NCBI RefSeq assembly: GCF_017115105.1
Contig: NZ_JABXKH010000161.1
Span: 1 to 64,000 of the forward strand
DNA length: 64,000 nt
Source: Nostoc sp. NMS2
GTDB taxonomy: Bacteria; Cyanobacteriota; Cyanobacteriia; Cyanobacteriales; Nostocaceae
Direction: 5' to 3'
Shown here: positions 37,496 to 46,563 of the stretch, in pieces
Layout: every line of letters begins with the position of its first letter
Position numbering within the stretch: the stretch's first letter is position 1
Notes under the pieces: generated by a model
The model's database searches: none
What the model was told of the DNA's origin: nothing
Seen by the model: the letters and a program-made list of their open reading frames with translations, nothing else
Made by a program: the position numbers and the translations under genes

Positions 37496-37503
37496 AAATG
37501 GTA

Positions 37504-37851
37504 TTACTTTATCCTCCTGTTGATGTAGTTAAACCATTGAAAAGCTAAATCTTGCGCTTGAACTTGCCATTCTGGAGAAACTTGGTACATCCGCCTGGGC
37601 CGTCCTCGTCCTTCCAGTTTCTTCCAATATCCAGTGATTGCCTTTTGGTCTTCCAGAAATTTGATTGCACTATAAAGTACAGTGTCCGAAAGCCTATAGG
37701 TTGGATATTCAGTTTCTAATTGCTCAATCAACTCGGTTCCGTAGGATTCACCTTGTAATAAAACAGACAGTATGTAACAAACTGCTACTTCCTGACAAAG
37801 GTAAGTTGGCGGAGGATTCTCAAAGAATTGATATATATCCTCAAGTTTCAT
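37504..37851 (-). CDS. PadR-family transcriptional regulator
   Basis: A 115-aa winged-helix regulator. YILSVLLQGESYGTELIEQLETEYP and LSDTVLYSAIKFLEDQKAITGYWKKLEGRGRPRRMYQVSPEW give the PadR helix-turn-helix and wing. There is no C-terminal effector domain beyond a short helix. Relatives in cyanobacteria include the Pex clock modulator, but I cannot tell if this is its orthologue. The target is unknown, and the divergent upstream region is long and gene-free. Confidence 0.88.
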   Translation of the reverse strand: MKLEDIYQFFENPPPTYLCQEVAVCYILSVLLQGESYGTELIEQLETEYPTYRLSDTVLYSAIKFLEDQKAITGYWKKLEGRGRPRRMYQVSPEWQVQAQDLAFQWFNYINRRIK

Positions 37852-38816
37852 GGTTAGTGAATGGCTAAAAAAATGCCTTATGGTAAGGTCTACAATCCTT
37901 GTAGTCAGTATACAGTGCTACTGCCAAGTGAGTAATATATATAATGCTACTTAGACTAGATTTCCAAAGCGTAAATACCAAACGATTATCTACGCCTGTG
38001 AAGTTGTGGAAATTGCGAGTTTTAGGGATACCAAAAAATTTACCCTAACCCAAGCTTGATACGGTGTGGTGAGGAGCTAACAGAGAGTAGCAAATTCACT
38101 TAGTACACAAGGTACTTATTCTGGTCAGATTAGGGCAAATGCCAAGCCCCAGCTTTTAGGCATGGGGTTTCTGACTGTCTTGGTGTTAAGTAATGCCAAG
38201 CTAGTTAGAAGTTGCTTAAGCAATAAAATGCCATCGAAGAAATTTTACAGGTAAAATGCAATTTTGTCTGTAAAACTTAATAAACACTTTGTTTTACAGT
38301 AATTTTCCCAATGCAAATTATAAGAAATTAAGCTAAGGGATGTGTGTGGTTTCAAGCTGCTACGGCGGTGGACACACTTAAGTAGTAAGCATTACTGATT
38401 TGCTGGACAAGAGAATCTCTTGTCGCATTTGGTAAATGTGATAGTAAATTTATCAAAGAAGACGCAAAGACTAGAGCATCGATTTGGTAATCAAAAACCT
38501 AACCCCCAGCCCCCTTGACTAAAAGATAAGGGGTTGGGGAGACGTTATTCGTTACTGATAGGATTTACGCAAGACTAGTTGCTGTAGGGGCAATTTATGA
38601 ATTGCCCTAAGAAGAAAATCCTTCTTTTCGGCCATTATTTACGTAAGTCTTGACTGAATTGGTGTTCTCGGAGATACAGAGACGTGGAGTGAGATACCTC
38701 TTAACACAGTTCTCCGTGTTTTCCGAAGTTTTGAGCTAAGGCTTTCTTAGATTAAACTTTTGTCTTTGTGTCTTTGTGTCCTTTGAAAGTGCCCGGCACA
38801 TTGGCAATCTTTTATT
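37852..38816. other. Long non-coding stretch with hairpins and repeats
   Basis: Hairpin-forming units include AGCCCC/GGGGTTT near 38141-38171, an aacccccagccccctt/aaggggttgggg pair near 38503-38541, and a repeat block 38566-38656 with atttacgcaagact and atttacgtaagtct ends enclosing gtaggggcaatttatgaatt. I find no protein-coding frame that looks real. Confidence 0.55.
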
Positions 38817-39389
38817 ATGTCACAGACTCCCGATGCTCCATCATCTTCTCTGCGGGCAATCGCCCAAACCTTTCGCCTTACAGGTTGGATTAGCTTCTGG
38901 ATTCAGCTAGTATTAGGCGTTGTTTCTAGCATAATTGTGTTGCTATTCGCCATCTTTAATCAAAGAACTGGTAGTCCTAGTAATAATCCTGGGACTGGCT
39001 TTGGCGTATTTTTAGCAATTTGTGGACTGGTTGTTTTGGGTGGGGGAATTTATTTAGCTTATCGTTACACTAGAATTGGCAAGCAATTGGAATCCTCTAA
39101 TCCTAGCAACCGACCTCGGAAAAGCGAGACTGTGCAAGTATTACGCTTAGGGCTGTGGGTGAATTTAGGGGGAACGCTGGTGACTCTTTTAGGAGCGCAG
39201 GCGATCGTTGGTACACTGGTAGCAAGATCCATATCTCCTCAAGCTATAACTACACAATTTTTTGACCCTACCCGCATTATTAGCGGTCTAGATATGCTCG
39301 TGGTACAGGCAAATACCAACACTGTATCAGCCCATTTTGCAGGGCTTATAGCCTCACTATGGCTACTCAATCGGATTAATCGACCCTAG
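38817..39389 (+). CDS. DUF3611 family membrane protein
   Basis: A 190-aa protein with four predicted membrane helices: TGWISFWIQLVLGVVSSIIVLLF (about 19-42), the FGVFLAICGLVVLGGGIYLAY stretch, LGLWVNLGGTLVTLLGAQAIVGTLV, and a C-terminal HFAGLIASLWLLNRI. This is the DUF3611 family found in cyanobacteria and plant chloroplasts (related to CLT/TIC21-like pattern only loosely). Its function is not known to me. No RBS-linked partner is adjacent. Confidence 0.85.
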   Translation: MSQTPDAPSSSLRAIAQTFRLTGWISFWIQLVLGVVSSIIVLLFAIFNQRTGSPSNNPGTGFGVFLAICGLVVLGGGIYLAYRYTRIGKQLESSNPSNRPRKSETVQVLRLGLWVNLGGTLVTLLGAQAIVGTLVARSISPQAITTQFFDPTRIISGLDMLVVQANTNTVSAHFAGLIASLWLLNRINRP

Positions 39390-39747
39390 TTATGAGTTCT
39401 GTTAGTGGATAGCTAGGGTTTAGCCCGGACTAAGTTTGCAGGATTCAAAGAAATTATCATACTTTTCCGAAACAGGCAAAACTGGGTGTGAAGACAACTA
39501 CATAATCCTTGAAAGAACATCCTGCTAGTACAGCACTGCGTAAATGAACTATCCATTTCAAATCAATGAAACGCTTGCGGTATAGAAATTACCAATTACC
39601 TTAGCAAGTCGGGAGAGCAGTACACTACGCATATAAATATCTCCGTAGAGGTACGGGTGTCATTAATAATTCCAGCAAGCTGTACTAATAGATGATGCCA
39701 AAACTAGCACAGGGATGGTATGTACCTTTTTTGTAAGTCTGAACACC
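39390..39747. other. Non-coding stretch with a repeat shared with recJ
   Basis: 39399-39427 (CTGTTAGTGGATAGCTAGGG and the next 9 bases) matches, inverted, 28 of 29 bases inside recJ at 58814-58842. The remainder shows no gene. Confidence 0.6.
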
Positions 39748-40086
39748 ATGAAAAATCAATTTGACACCACGAGAAATCAACCAGTACGGAAATTTAATCA
39801 AGACGCATGGAGATTTGGTGTACAGGTTTTCTTTAGTAGCATCGTATTGGGGTTATGCATTTTCAAGCTTGGCTCGCCAGGAGAAGATAAGAATGTTGCC
39901 CTTTACTGGGGTGGTTTATCAAGTGTGCTTGCATACTGGTTGCCTTCACCTGGACAAACTCGAGACGATAAGGAACAACCGAGTATCACTCAAAGGACGT
40001 TTGCAGCCGCTGATAGCAATAATGGTAATGGTCAGAGTCTTGCCCAGGTTACTGAAACGAAAGTGACTCCAAATACGAATTCATGA
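39748..40086 (+). CDS. Small membrane protein of unknown function
   Basis: About 112 aa from the ATG at 39748; an upstream GTG/ATG-like extension to 39715 is less likely. The N-terminus is polar (MKNQFDTTRNQPVRKFNQDAW), then two hydrophobic segments (FGVQVFFSSIVLGLCIFKLG and VALYWGGLSSVLAYWLP) form a probable helical hairpin, followed by a disordered Gln/Asn/Thr-rich tail. I do not recognise a named family. Confidence 0.6.
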   Translation: MKNQFDTTRNQPVRKFNQDAWRFGVQVFFSSIVLGLCIFKLGSPGEDKNVALYWGGLSSVLAYWLPSPGQTRDDKEQPSITQRTFAAADSNNGNGQSLAQVTETKVTPNTNS

Positions 40087-40282
40087 TTGGTTAAATGCAA
40101 TATATGGTTTCTTAGCCCTGGCATTGATGCTAGGGTAAAATCTTGATTCAGAGGTTGAGACTGAATTTTTGCAATAAACTTTGTTTTTCCAGTCACAGCA
40201 AACCAAAATTACTATATGCTAAATGCTTAATGTGTTAACTGTATTGACAGAAAGATTTTAGGCTAGAAACTGAGAAAAATCT

Positions 40283-41755
40283 GTGCTGGATATTAAGCAA
40301 ATACGGGAAAATCCGCAATTAGTTCAAGAACGATTGAATAGTCGTAGTGGTAAATACGACATTGAACCGATTTTACAGTTAGATCGGCAACAACGGGAAC
40401 TTGAGGGGGCGCGTAGTCAACTCCAAGCCCGTAGCAACGAAATTGGTAAAATTGTTGGGCAAAAGATTAAATCTGGGATTAATCCTCAAGACCCAGAAAT
40501 TCAAGCTTTGCGTGATGAAGGTAACTCAGTTAAAGCTACGTTGAGCGAACTGGAACCCCAGGAAAAAGACCTCAAAGCTCAAATTGCTCAACTTGTGTTG
40601 GCACTTCCCAACTTACCAAGCGACTCTACACCCCTTGGTAAGAATGAAGAAGACAACGTAGAAGTGCGCCGTTGGGGTGATGAGTATATTCCCCAAAATC
40701 CGAATATTCTCCCTCACTGGGAAATTGGCGAAAAGCTAGGTATTCTCAATGTTGAGAGAGCAGTAAAAGTTGCTCAAAGTCGCTTTGTGACATTGATGGG
40801 CGCTGGTGCGGCATTGGAAAGGGCATTAATTCAATTTATGCTGACTCTCCATACTCAAGCTGGGTATGTGGAAGTCAGTCCGCCGTTGTTAGTTAATACC
40901 GAGTCTTTGACGGCGACTGGTCAGTTACCCAAGTTTGCTGAAGAAAGCTTTAAATGCGCTGATGATGATTTGTGGCTGATTCCGACGGCGGAAGTTCCAG
41001 TTACAAATCTCTACCGGGGTGAAATTCTTGCTGCTGAAGATTTGCCTATTTACCACTGTGCTTTTACTCCCTGTTTTCGCCGCGAAGCTGGTAGCTATGG
41101 GCGCGATATGCGGGGATTAATTCGCCTGCATCAGTTCAACAAGGTGGAAATGGTGAAATTTGTCGAACCAAGTACGTCTTTTGATGAACTGGAGAAATTG
41201 GTGGGGAATGCAGAAGCAATTTTACAGGCGTTGCGGTTGCCTTACCGAGTAGTAAATTTAAGTACTGGGGATTTGGGATTTGCCTCTACCAAAACTTATG
41301 ATTTAGAGGTTTGGTTGCCATCTTCTGGCAAATACCGCGAAATTTCTAGCTGTTCCAATACTATAGATTTCCAAGCAAGACGGGCTGATATTCGCTTCAA
41401 GGAGGCGGGGAAGAAAGGAACTCAGTTCGTGCATACCCTCAACGGTTCGGGTTTGGCGGTGGGAAGGACGATGGCTGCCATTTTGGAGAATTATCAACAA
41501 CCTGATGGGACAGTGAGGATACCAGAAGTGTTGCAACCTTATTTTGAACAGGGAGAAAAGTTAGGTTTTCCATCGCTGCGGAATTTACAAAGAGTTCAAA
41601 AGTCACCAGTTGTACCCCAACTTTTACAACCAGTCTTACCAGAACGTATTTCAAAGCCAACAATACAATTCCAATACCGTTATATTGTTGATTTGCTGTT
41701 TTGGCTCCCAATCGCCTCTTATGTTGTGTGGGTAATACTATCATTGTTGTTTTAG
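40283..41755 (+). CDS. serS: Serine--tRNA ligase with C-terminal membrane tail
   Basis: Class II aminoacyl-tRNA synthetase that charges tRNA-Ser. The N-terminal coiled-coil arm (about 30-105) binds tRNA. Motif 2 is [21 protein letters not shown] and motif 3 is [19 protein letters not shown]. The start is GTG ([18 protein letters not shown], the standard N-terminus). The usual protein ends near residue 425, at RIPEVLQPY; this one continues about 65 residues through a Pro/Arg-rich linker to one strongly hydrophobic helix ([20 protein letters not shown], about 469-490). That tail is not part of normal SerRS. It recalls the CAAD membrane domain attached to other synthetases in cyanobacteria but has only one helix. 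Confidence 0.95.
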   Translation: MLDIKQIRENPQLVQERLNSRSGKYDIEPILQLDRQQRELEGARSQLQARSNEIGKIVGQKIKSGINPQDPEIQALRDEGNSVKATLSELEPQEKDLKAQIAQLVLALPNLPSDSTPLGKNEEDNVEVRRWGDEYIPQNPNILPHWEIGEKLGILNVERAVKVAQSRFVTLMGAGAALERALIQFMLTLHTQAGYVEVSPPLLVNTESLTATGQLPKFAEESFKCADDDLWLIPTAEVPVTNLYRGEILAAEDLPIYHCAFTPCFRREAGSYGRDMRGLIRLHQFNKVEMVKFVEPSTSFDELEKLVGNAEAILQALRLPYRVVNLSTGDLGFASTKTYDLEVWLPSSGKYREISSCSNTIDFQARRADIRFKEAGKKGTQFVHTLNGSGLAVGRTMAAILENYQQPDGTVRIPEVLQPYFEQGEKLGFPSLRNLQRVQKSPVVPQLLQPVLPERISKPTIQFQYRYIVDLLFWLPIASYVVWVILSLLF

Positions 41756-41799
41756 CAGAAAAACCAATCTGACCAAAACTTACATTTGGAGTATGTGGA

Positions 41800-42060
41800 C
41801 AAAATGGTGCGTTACGCTGTCGCTAACGCACCCTACTGGCGTGGCACAGCTAAAATAGTCCGTTAGATGTAGGTTGGGTTAAGCAACGCGAAACCCAACA
41901 TTTCGGAGTGTTGGGTTTCGTTCCTCAACCCAACCTACAATTTTTTTGCAACAATTTAGCCTCATCACGCCACTACTAGCTTTAGATGTTAGAACCAGAT
42001 ACGAAAAATCGAACTATGACCAATGCCCAATGCCCCATGCCCAATATCCAATGCCCAATT
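41800..42060. repeat. Palindromic repeats between serS and rseP
   Basis: First, GGTGCGTTA-cgctgtcgc-TAACGCACC (about 41804-41832). Second, a large cruciform at 41868-41939 with outer arms TGTAGGTTGGGTT / AACCCAACCTACA and an inner stem CGAAACCCAACA / TGTTGGGTTTCG, followed by TTTTTTT. It is a probable bidirectional terminator. Third, atgcccaatgcccc heptamer-like repeats at 42017-42060. Confidence 0.75.
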
Positions 42061-42103
42061 AGAATGGAGATAACTATAGCTTAATATCTTCACAATTTAC
42101 TCT

Positions 42104-43204
42104 ATGTCAGTTTTAGCAGCGATCGCAGTCTTGGCTGTTTTAATCTTGGTACACGAGTTGGGACATTTTGTTGCAGCCCGTTCTCAAGGCATTCTCGTTA
42201 ACCGTTTTTCTTTGGGTTTTGGCCCAGTTCTTTTGAAGTACCAAGGTTCACAAACCGAATATGCTGTCCGCGCCTTTCCCTTGGGCGGTTTTGTGGGCTT
42301 TCCCGATGATGACCCTGATAGCGATATTCCACCCAATGACCCAAATCTGCTGCGTAACCGTCCAGTTTTAGACCGGGCGATTGTTATCAGTGCCGGAGTG
42401 ATTGCAAATTTAATATTTGCCTATTTGGTGCTGGTTCTGCAATTGGGTATCGTCGGTATTCCCAAAGAATTAAACTATCAAGCTGGTGTCCTTGTACAGC
42501 CTGTTAATCAAGAATCTGTTGCTTATCAAGCAGGAATTCGGGAAGGAGATATTATTCTGGCTGTGAACGGTCAAGAACTCCCGGCTTCTGATAAGTCAAC
42601 TCCTTTGCTGACAAAAGAAATTCAAACTCATCCCAATCAGCAAATCGAACTGAAAATTCAGCGTGAAAACCAACAACAATCGCTGAAATTAACACCAAAA
42701 CTCGGAGCCGATGGCAAAGGTGTAGTAGGGGTGGCACTGAGTCCAAATGCTACAGCAACTTATCGCCGTCCTAATAGTCCTTTTGAAATTTTCGGCATTG
42801 CTGCTAACAGATTTCAACAATTATTTGTTGGAACACTAAGTGGTTTTGGGCAGTTGATTACCAACTTTCAACAAACTGCTGGACAAGTTTCTGGGCCAGT
42901 TAATATTGTCAAAATAGGTGCAAAGTTAGCTGAGGACAATAGCGTAAATCTGTTGTCTTTTGCGGCAATTATCAGCATTAATTTGGCTATTATCAACATT
43001 TTGCCTTTGCCAGCCTTAGATGGCGGACAACTGGCTTTTTTGCTGATTGAAGGTTTGCGCGGTAAGCCCGTTCCGGCTCGGATTCAAGAAGGTGTAATGC
43101 AAACTGGCTTGGTGTTACTCTTAGGGTTAGGAATTTTTCTGATCGTCAAAGAAACTACTCAATTAACTAGCCAATTGGAGTGGGTACAAAAATTATTTCA
43201 GTGA
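42104..43204 (+). CDS. rseP: Site-2 intramembrane metalloprotease (RseP family)
   Basis: A 366-aa membrane zinc protease that cleaves transmembrane substrates such as anti-sigma factors. The HELGH zinc motif is at 17-21 in the first helix, the central part (about 125-205) is a PDZ domain (YQAGIREGDIILAVNGQEL), and the third zinc ligand is in LPLPALDGGQLAF (about 303-315). Length is normal. nth follows after 16 bp on the same strand, suggesting co-transcription. Confidence 0.95.
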   Translation: MSVLAAIAVLAVLILVHELGHFVAARSQGILVNRFSLGFGPVLLKYQGSQTEYAVRAFPLGGFVGFPDDDPDSDIPPNDPNLLRNRPVLDRAIVISAGVIANLIFAYLVLVLQLGIVGIPKELNYQAGVLVQPVNQESVAYQAGIREGDIILAVNGQELPASDKSTPLLTKEIQTHPNQQIELKIQRENQQQSLKLTPKLGADGKGVVGVALSPNATATYRRPNSPFEIFGIAANRFQQLFVGTLSGFGQLITNFQQTAGQVSGPVNIVKIGAKLAEDNSVNLLSFAAIISINLAIINILPLPALDGGQLAFLLIEGLRGKPVPARIQEGVMQTGLVLLLGLGIFLIVKETTQLTSQLEWVQKLFQ

Positions 43205-43220
43205 AAATAGGGAGTGGGGA

Positions 43221-43904
43221 GTGGGGAGTAGGGAAAAGAAAATTTCACCTTTAAGGAAGCGGGCGATAGAAATTTTAGCTCGTCTGAAGCGTCTTTATCC
43301 AGATGCTACTTGCTCTTTGAACTACTCAACGCCAGTACAATTGCTGGTGGCAACGATTCTCTCTGCTCAGTGTACTGATAAGCGGGTGAATAAGGTGACA
43401 CCAGCTTTATTTGGTAAGTTTCCTGATGCTGAGAGTTTAGCGATCGCTGACTTGGTAGAATTAGAAAGTTTGGTGCGTTCTACAGGGTTTTATCACAATA
43501 AAGCTAAAAACATTCAAGCCGCCTGTCGGATGATTGTTACTGAATTTGACTCTGTTGTGCCTAACCAAATGGAACAGTTGTTAAAGCTTCCTGGTGTGGC
43601 GCGGAAGACAGCAAATGTAGTTCTGGCTCATGCTTATGGCATTAATGCTGGTGTGACAGTAGATACTCACGTCAAGCGCCTCAGTCAACGTTTGGGTTTA
43701 ACTGAAGCAAAAGACCCCGTTCGGATTGAGCAAGATTTAATGGGTTTATTGCCGCAACCTGATTGGGAAAATTGGTCAATTCGGTTGATTTATCACGGTC
43801 GTGCTATTTGTAAAGCCCGCTCTCCAGTTTGTGTTGCTTGTGAGCTTGCCGATTTATGCCCTGCTGCTAATAAGCCAGTGGTTGTAGGTTCAGCGACCAA
43901 ATAA
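43221..43904 (+). CDS. nth: Endonuclease III
   Basis: Bifunctional DNA glycosylase/AP lyase that removes oxidised pyrimidines. The helix-hairpin-helix LPGVARKTANVVL with the catalytic Lys, the catalytic Asp in GVTVDTHVKRL, and the 4Fe-4S ligands C-x6-C-x2-C-x5-C (CKARSPVCVACELADLC) are intact. The only plausible start is the GTG at 43221, which lies inside a gggagtggggagt repeat; the repeat provides both the start codon and the purine-rich ribosome-binding region. It lies 16 bp after rseP. Confidence 0.95.
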   Translation: MGSREKKISPLRKRAIEILARLKRLYPDATCSLNYSTPVQLLVATILSAQCTDKRVNKVTPALFGKFPDAESLAIADLVELESLVRSTGFYHNKAKNIQAACRMIVTEFDSVVPNQMEQLLKLPGVARKTANVVLAHAYGINAGVTVDTHVKRLSQRLGLTEAKDPVRIEQDLMGLLPQPDWENWSIRLIYHGRAICKARSPVCVACELADLCPAANKPVVVGSATK

Positions 43905-44100
43905 TTACTAATTCGTAATTCGTAATTCGTAATTCGTAATTGAAGAAAGTAAAGAGCAAGCACTGAAATCTTTGATTTCAGTGGTCAACAATCGGTGGAG
44001 GGTTCAGAGCAAGCACTGATTGCAACTACGAATTACGTTCACGGAGCGTGCCGGAGGCTCTATTATCAATTACGAATTATGTTGACACAAGTAACCCCAG
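43905..44100. repeat. Heptamer repeat and hairpins after nth
   Basis: 43912-43941 has four attcgta units, 43961-43983 is a perfect 10-bp hairpin CACTGAAATC-ttt-GATTTCAGTG, and near 44035-44060 another palindrome (acgttcacggagcgtgc) adjoins a second run of acgaatta units. Confidence 0.75.
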
Positions 44101-44157
44101 AATTGATGGAGAGACTGTAGAATGGAAAACGGTGTCTTTAAATAAGTTAGAGAATAT

Positions 44158-44460
44158 ATGGCAAAAAAGAGCATGATTGAGCGCGAGAAAAAGCGCACCA
44201 GGTTGATAGAAAAGTATGCTGACAAGCGGGAAGCCCTTTTGGAAGAGTTCAGAAGTGCAGCATCTCCTTTGGATAAGTTGGAAATCCACAGAAAGATTCA
44301 ACAGCTACCCCGGAATAGTGCGCCCACCCGCCACCGCAATCGTTGCTGGTTGACTGGTCGTTCTAGAGGAGTTTACCGCGATTTTGGACTCTCTCGGAAC
44401 GTGCTGCGAGAATGGGCGCATGAAGGTCTTTTGCCTGGAGTTGTTAAGTCTAGTTGGTAG
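44158..44460 (+). CDS. rpsN: 30S ribosomal protein S14
   Basis: A 100-aa small-subunit protein of the 30S head. [21 protein letters not shown] and the C-terminal [35 protein letters not shown] are diagnostic. It lacks the CxxC zinc ligands, so it is the long zinc-independent form usual in cyanobacteria. It stands alone, away from the main ribosomal operons, which is also usual in this group. Confidence 0.98.
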
Positions 44461-44590
44461 TTAAGAGTCATTAGTCATTAGTCATTGGTGAGCCAGTGCG
44501 GTCTTGGGGGTTTCCCCCATGAGCAACTGGTGAACCCGAAGGGTCATTGGTAAATAACAAAGGACTAATGACAAATGACAAATGACAAAA
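44460..44590. repeat. ttagtca/caatgac repeats after rpsN
   Basis: ttagtcattagtcattggt is followed by a gggggtttcccccatgagcaa unit and by an aatgacaaatgac run in inverse orientation. The same gggggtttcccccatgagca unit occurs inside the 25719-26062 element. Confidence 0.75.
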
Positions 44591-44592
44591 TA

Positions 44593-44922
44593 TTATTGAC
44601 CACAACACTTATCAATTCCCAGACTTTCTAAGAGTAGATCGCTGACGGCGTTAGCGATCGCAAACTCTCCATAAAAGCTATTGGAAAAATCATAGGACTG
44701 CATCTCTGTGACAATGGCAATTACCAGAGAACCAAGGTCATTTTCTCCTTCCATCCGTTGACGCACAAAAATCTGTGCGGCTCGTTGGGCAATATTTTGG
44801 TTGACTGCTTCGGGGATAAATTCTGTATCTAGCCACCGTTGTAAGCGTTCTCGTAACCATTCTCCTTCGAGTAGAGGGTTTTCGGGGGGTGGTAGGGTGA
44901 TGGGTGGAATTGGTTGAGTCAT
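44593..44922 (-). CDS. Conserved cyanobacterial protein of unknown function
   Basis: A 109-aa soluble protein: Pro-rich start (MTQPIPPITLPPPENPLLEGEWL), then a helical body with LQRWLDTEFIPEAVNQNIAQRAAQIFVRQRMEGENDLG and SNSFYGEFAIANAVSDLLLESLG. It ends in CCGQ. I do not know a function. It faces rpsN tail to tail and diverges from aat, which starts 94 bp away on the other strand. Confidence 0.75.
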   Translation of the reverse strand: MTQPIPPITLPPPENPLLEGEWLRERLQRWLDTEFIPEAVNQNIAQRAAQIFVRQRMEGENDLGSLVIAIVTEMQSYDFSNSFYGEFAIANAVSDLLLESLGIDKCCGQ

Positions 44923-45016
44923 TTTTTTTTTAAACGCTAAGGGAAACGCAGAGGAACGCAGAGAATGATTGTTAGCATCAAATTGCGTTTCTAAGAGTGT
45001 TTTTTTATATTTATTT

Positions 45017-45592
45017 ATGCAATATGATATCGCCGCTATTGTTGAGGGCTATGCACAAGGCTATTTTCTCATGGCTGATGAGCGCGATCGCTTAAGTTGG
45101 TACGGAAGTCGCGATCGGACTTTTATTCCTTTGGATGAGAGGTTTCGCTACCCTAAGTCTTTGCAGCGTGTTCTGAATCAAGAACGGTTTACTGTGGCGA
45201 TTAATCGGGATTTCCAAGCTGTGGTGGCTGGGTGTGCTGACAGAGAGACAACTTGGATTTCACCGGAATTGGAAAAGATTTACTGGCTACTTTACCAGGG
45301 TGGTTATGCTTTTAGTTTTGAAACTTGGCAGGGTGACGAATTAGCTGGGGGAATTTTGGGGATTGTCATTGGCGGTGCTTTCATTGGCGAGTCGATGTTT
45401 TACCGCATTCCCGAAGGTTCAAAGGTGGCGATGGTAAAGTTGGTGGAAAGATTGCGTCAGAGGAAATTTGTGTTTTTTGATGCCCAAATGATGAATCCTC
45501 ATTTGGAGAGGTTTGGGGCTTATCGGGTTGAGGATGGAGAATATCAAATGCTACTTAAGAAAGCGTTGCAATGTAACTGTTATTTCGTATAA
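45017..45592 (+). CDS. aat: Leucyl/phenylalanyl-tRNA--protein transferase
   Basis: Adds Leu or Phe from aminoacyl-tRNA to N-terminal Arg/Lys of proteins, marking them for ClpS/ClpAP degradation (N-degron pathway). The 191-aa form from ATG 45017 ([21 protein letters not shown]) is the cyanobacterial length. [32 protein letters not shown] and [16 protein letters not shown] are the conserved GNAT-like core blocks. An upstream in-frame start at 44969 would add an unusual hydrophobic lead. Confidence 0.93.
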   Translation: MQYDIAAIVEGYAQGYFLMADERDRLSWYGSRDRTFIPLDERFRYPKSLQRVLNQERFTVAINRDFQAVVAGCADRETTWISPELEKIYWLLYQGGYAFSFETWQGDELAGGILGIVIGGAFIGESMFYRIPEGSKVAMVKLVERLRQRKFVFFDAQMMNPHLERFGAYRVEDGEYQMLLKKALQCNCYFV

Positions 45593-45705
45593 AAAATAAC
45601 AGTTATACATCGTTATTGACGAACTACGCCTACTCAAGATTTATCATTCATCTGAAAATAAGCGATAATGGGCTTAACTGTTTGTGTATTGTTCATTAAG
45701 CCTTC

Positions 45706-45984
45706 ATACAGTTTGAGTGGGAGGAAACAAAGAATCTTGAAAATATTCGTAAACACCAAATTGATTTTGCAGATGTCCCCGGAATGTTTGACAATTCCAT
45801 GCTGATTGAGCTTGATGAGCGTTTTGATTATGGCGAAGATCGCTGGATCGGAATCGGCTTTTTAGGCAACGGTGTAGCGGTTGTAGTTTGGACAGAACGA
45901 CAGAACAACATAGTCCGCATTATCTCAGCACGAAGGGCAAACCGATATGAGCGTCAACGACTTGAACAATACCTCACGTACTGA
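45706..45984 (+). CDS. brnT: BrnT-like toxin with an ATA at the start position
   Basis: The frame encodes a complete BrnT ribonuclease toxin (RelE-like fold): IQFEWEETKNLENIRKHQIDFADV, then ERFDYGEDRWIGIGFLGNGVAVVVWTE and IVRIISARRANRYERQR. There is no ATG, GTG or TTG between the in-frame stop at 45697-45699 and the internal ATG at 45784; the codon where the family starts (M-QFEW) is ATA. Starting at 45784 would remove about 26 conserved residues. The toxin is either translated poorly from ATA or inactive. The antitoxin overlaps its end by 38 bp in the normal BrnTA arrangement. Confidence 0.75.
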   Translation: MQFEWEETKNLENIRKHQIDFADVPGMFDNSMLIELDERFDYGEDRWIGIGFLGNGVAVVVWTERQNNIVRIISARRANRYERQRLEQYLTY

Positions 45985-46225
45985 TTGGGCTGCATTAGAG
46001 GCGATGACGGATGAGGACATTGATTACTCAGACATTCCATCGTTGAGCGATGAGTTTTTTGAAAATGCCACGTTGAGGATTCCGGCAACACGAGCCAGTG
46101 ACCTGATTGAGTTAGATTCAGAAGTGATAACGTGGTTTCGTAAACAAGGTGCAGAGTACAAAACATTGATTAACTCAGTTTTGCGCCGTTACATTGAAAA
46201 CAGTGGCGATCAGGGCGCAGGCTAA
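45947..46225 (+). CDS. brnA: BrnA-like antitoxin
   Basis: A 92-aa antitoxin that neutralises BrnT and represses its own operon. The N-terminal part is acidic (ALEAMTDEDIDYSDIPSLSDEFFENA) and the C-terminal part is a ribbon-helix-helix-like DNA-binding segment (SEVITWFRKQGAEYKTLINSVLRRYIE). It overlaps brnT by 38 bp. It is intact while the toxin start is damaged, as expected if the antitoxin must be retained or if decay has just begun. Confidence 0.85.
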   Translation: MSVNDLNNTSRTDWAALEAMTDEDIDYSDIPSLSDEFFENATLRIPATRASDLIELDSEVITWFRKQGAEYKTLINSVLRRYIENSGDQGAG

Positions 46226-46384
46226 CAATAACTTTACAGCGAACAGTCTACCACTTACTTTTAAAATATAAGGTTGGGTAGAGGGACGGCGTTACCCAAC
46301 ATCTTCTTGCAGTCACAATGTTAAATATTCCACTTTGAAAAGTGCGATCGCAGTTTAACAAACCTATTGCACCGTAACAAGGCT

Positions 46385-46492
46385 GTGATTGTTATCAGCG
46401 ATACGTCGGCAATCACAAATTTGGCAGCAATTCAACACTTGCAACTTCTGCCTCAACTCTACACTCAAGTCACCATTCCAAAAGCCGTATAA
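46385..46492 (+). pseudogene. N-terminal fragment of a DUF3368/PIN-type toxin
   Basis: The short frame reads VIVISDTSAITNLAAIQHLQLLPQLYTQVTIPKAV and stops. This is the first ~35 residues of DUF3368 (PIN-like nuclease) proteins, including the metal-binding Asp in ISDTS. The rest of the gene is missing. It lies 160 bp from brnTA, so the locus holds two toxin relics. The remaining non-coding parts of 46226-46563 show only a gttgggta...tacccaac hairpin near 46272-46302. Confidence 0.7.
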
Positions 46493-46563
46493 AGCTGATA
46501 AGTTGCAACTATGAAAAGTGGTTAGCAGAGGAGTAATGAAGCGATCGCAATTTCACAAACCAC

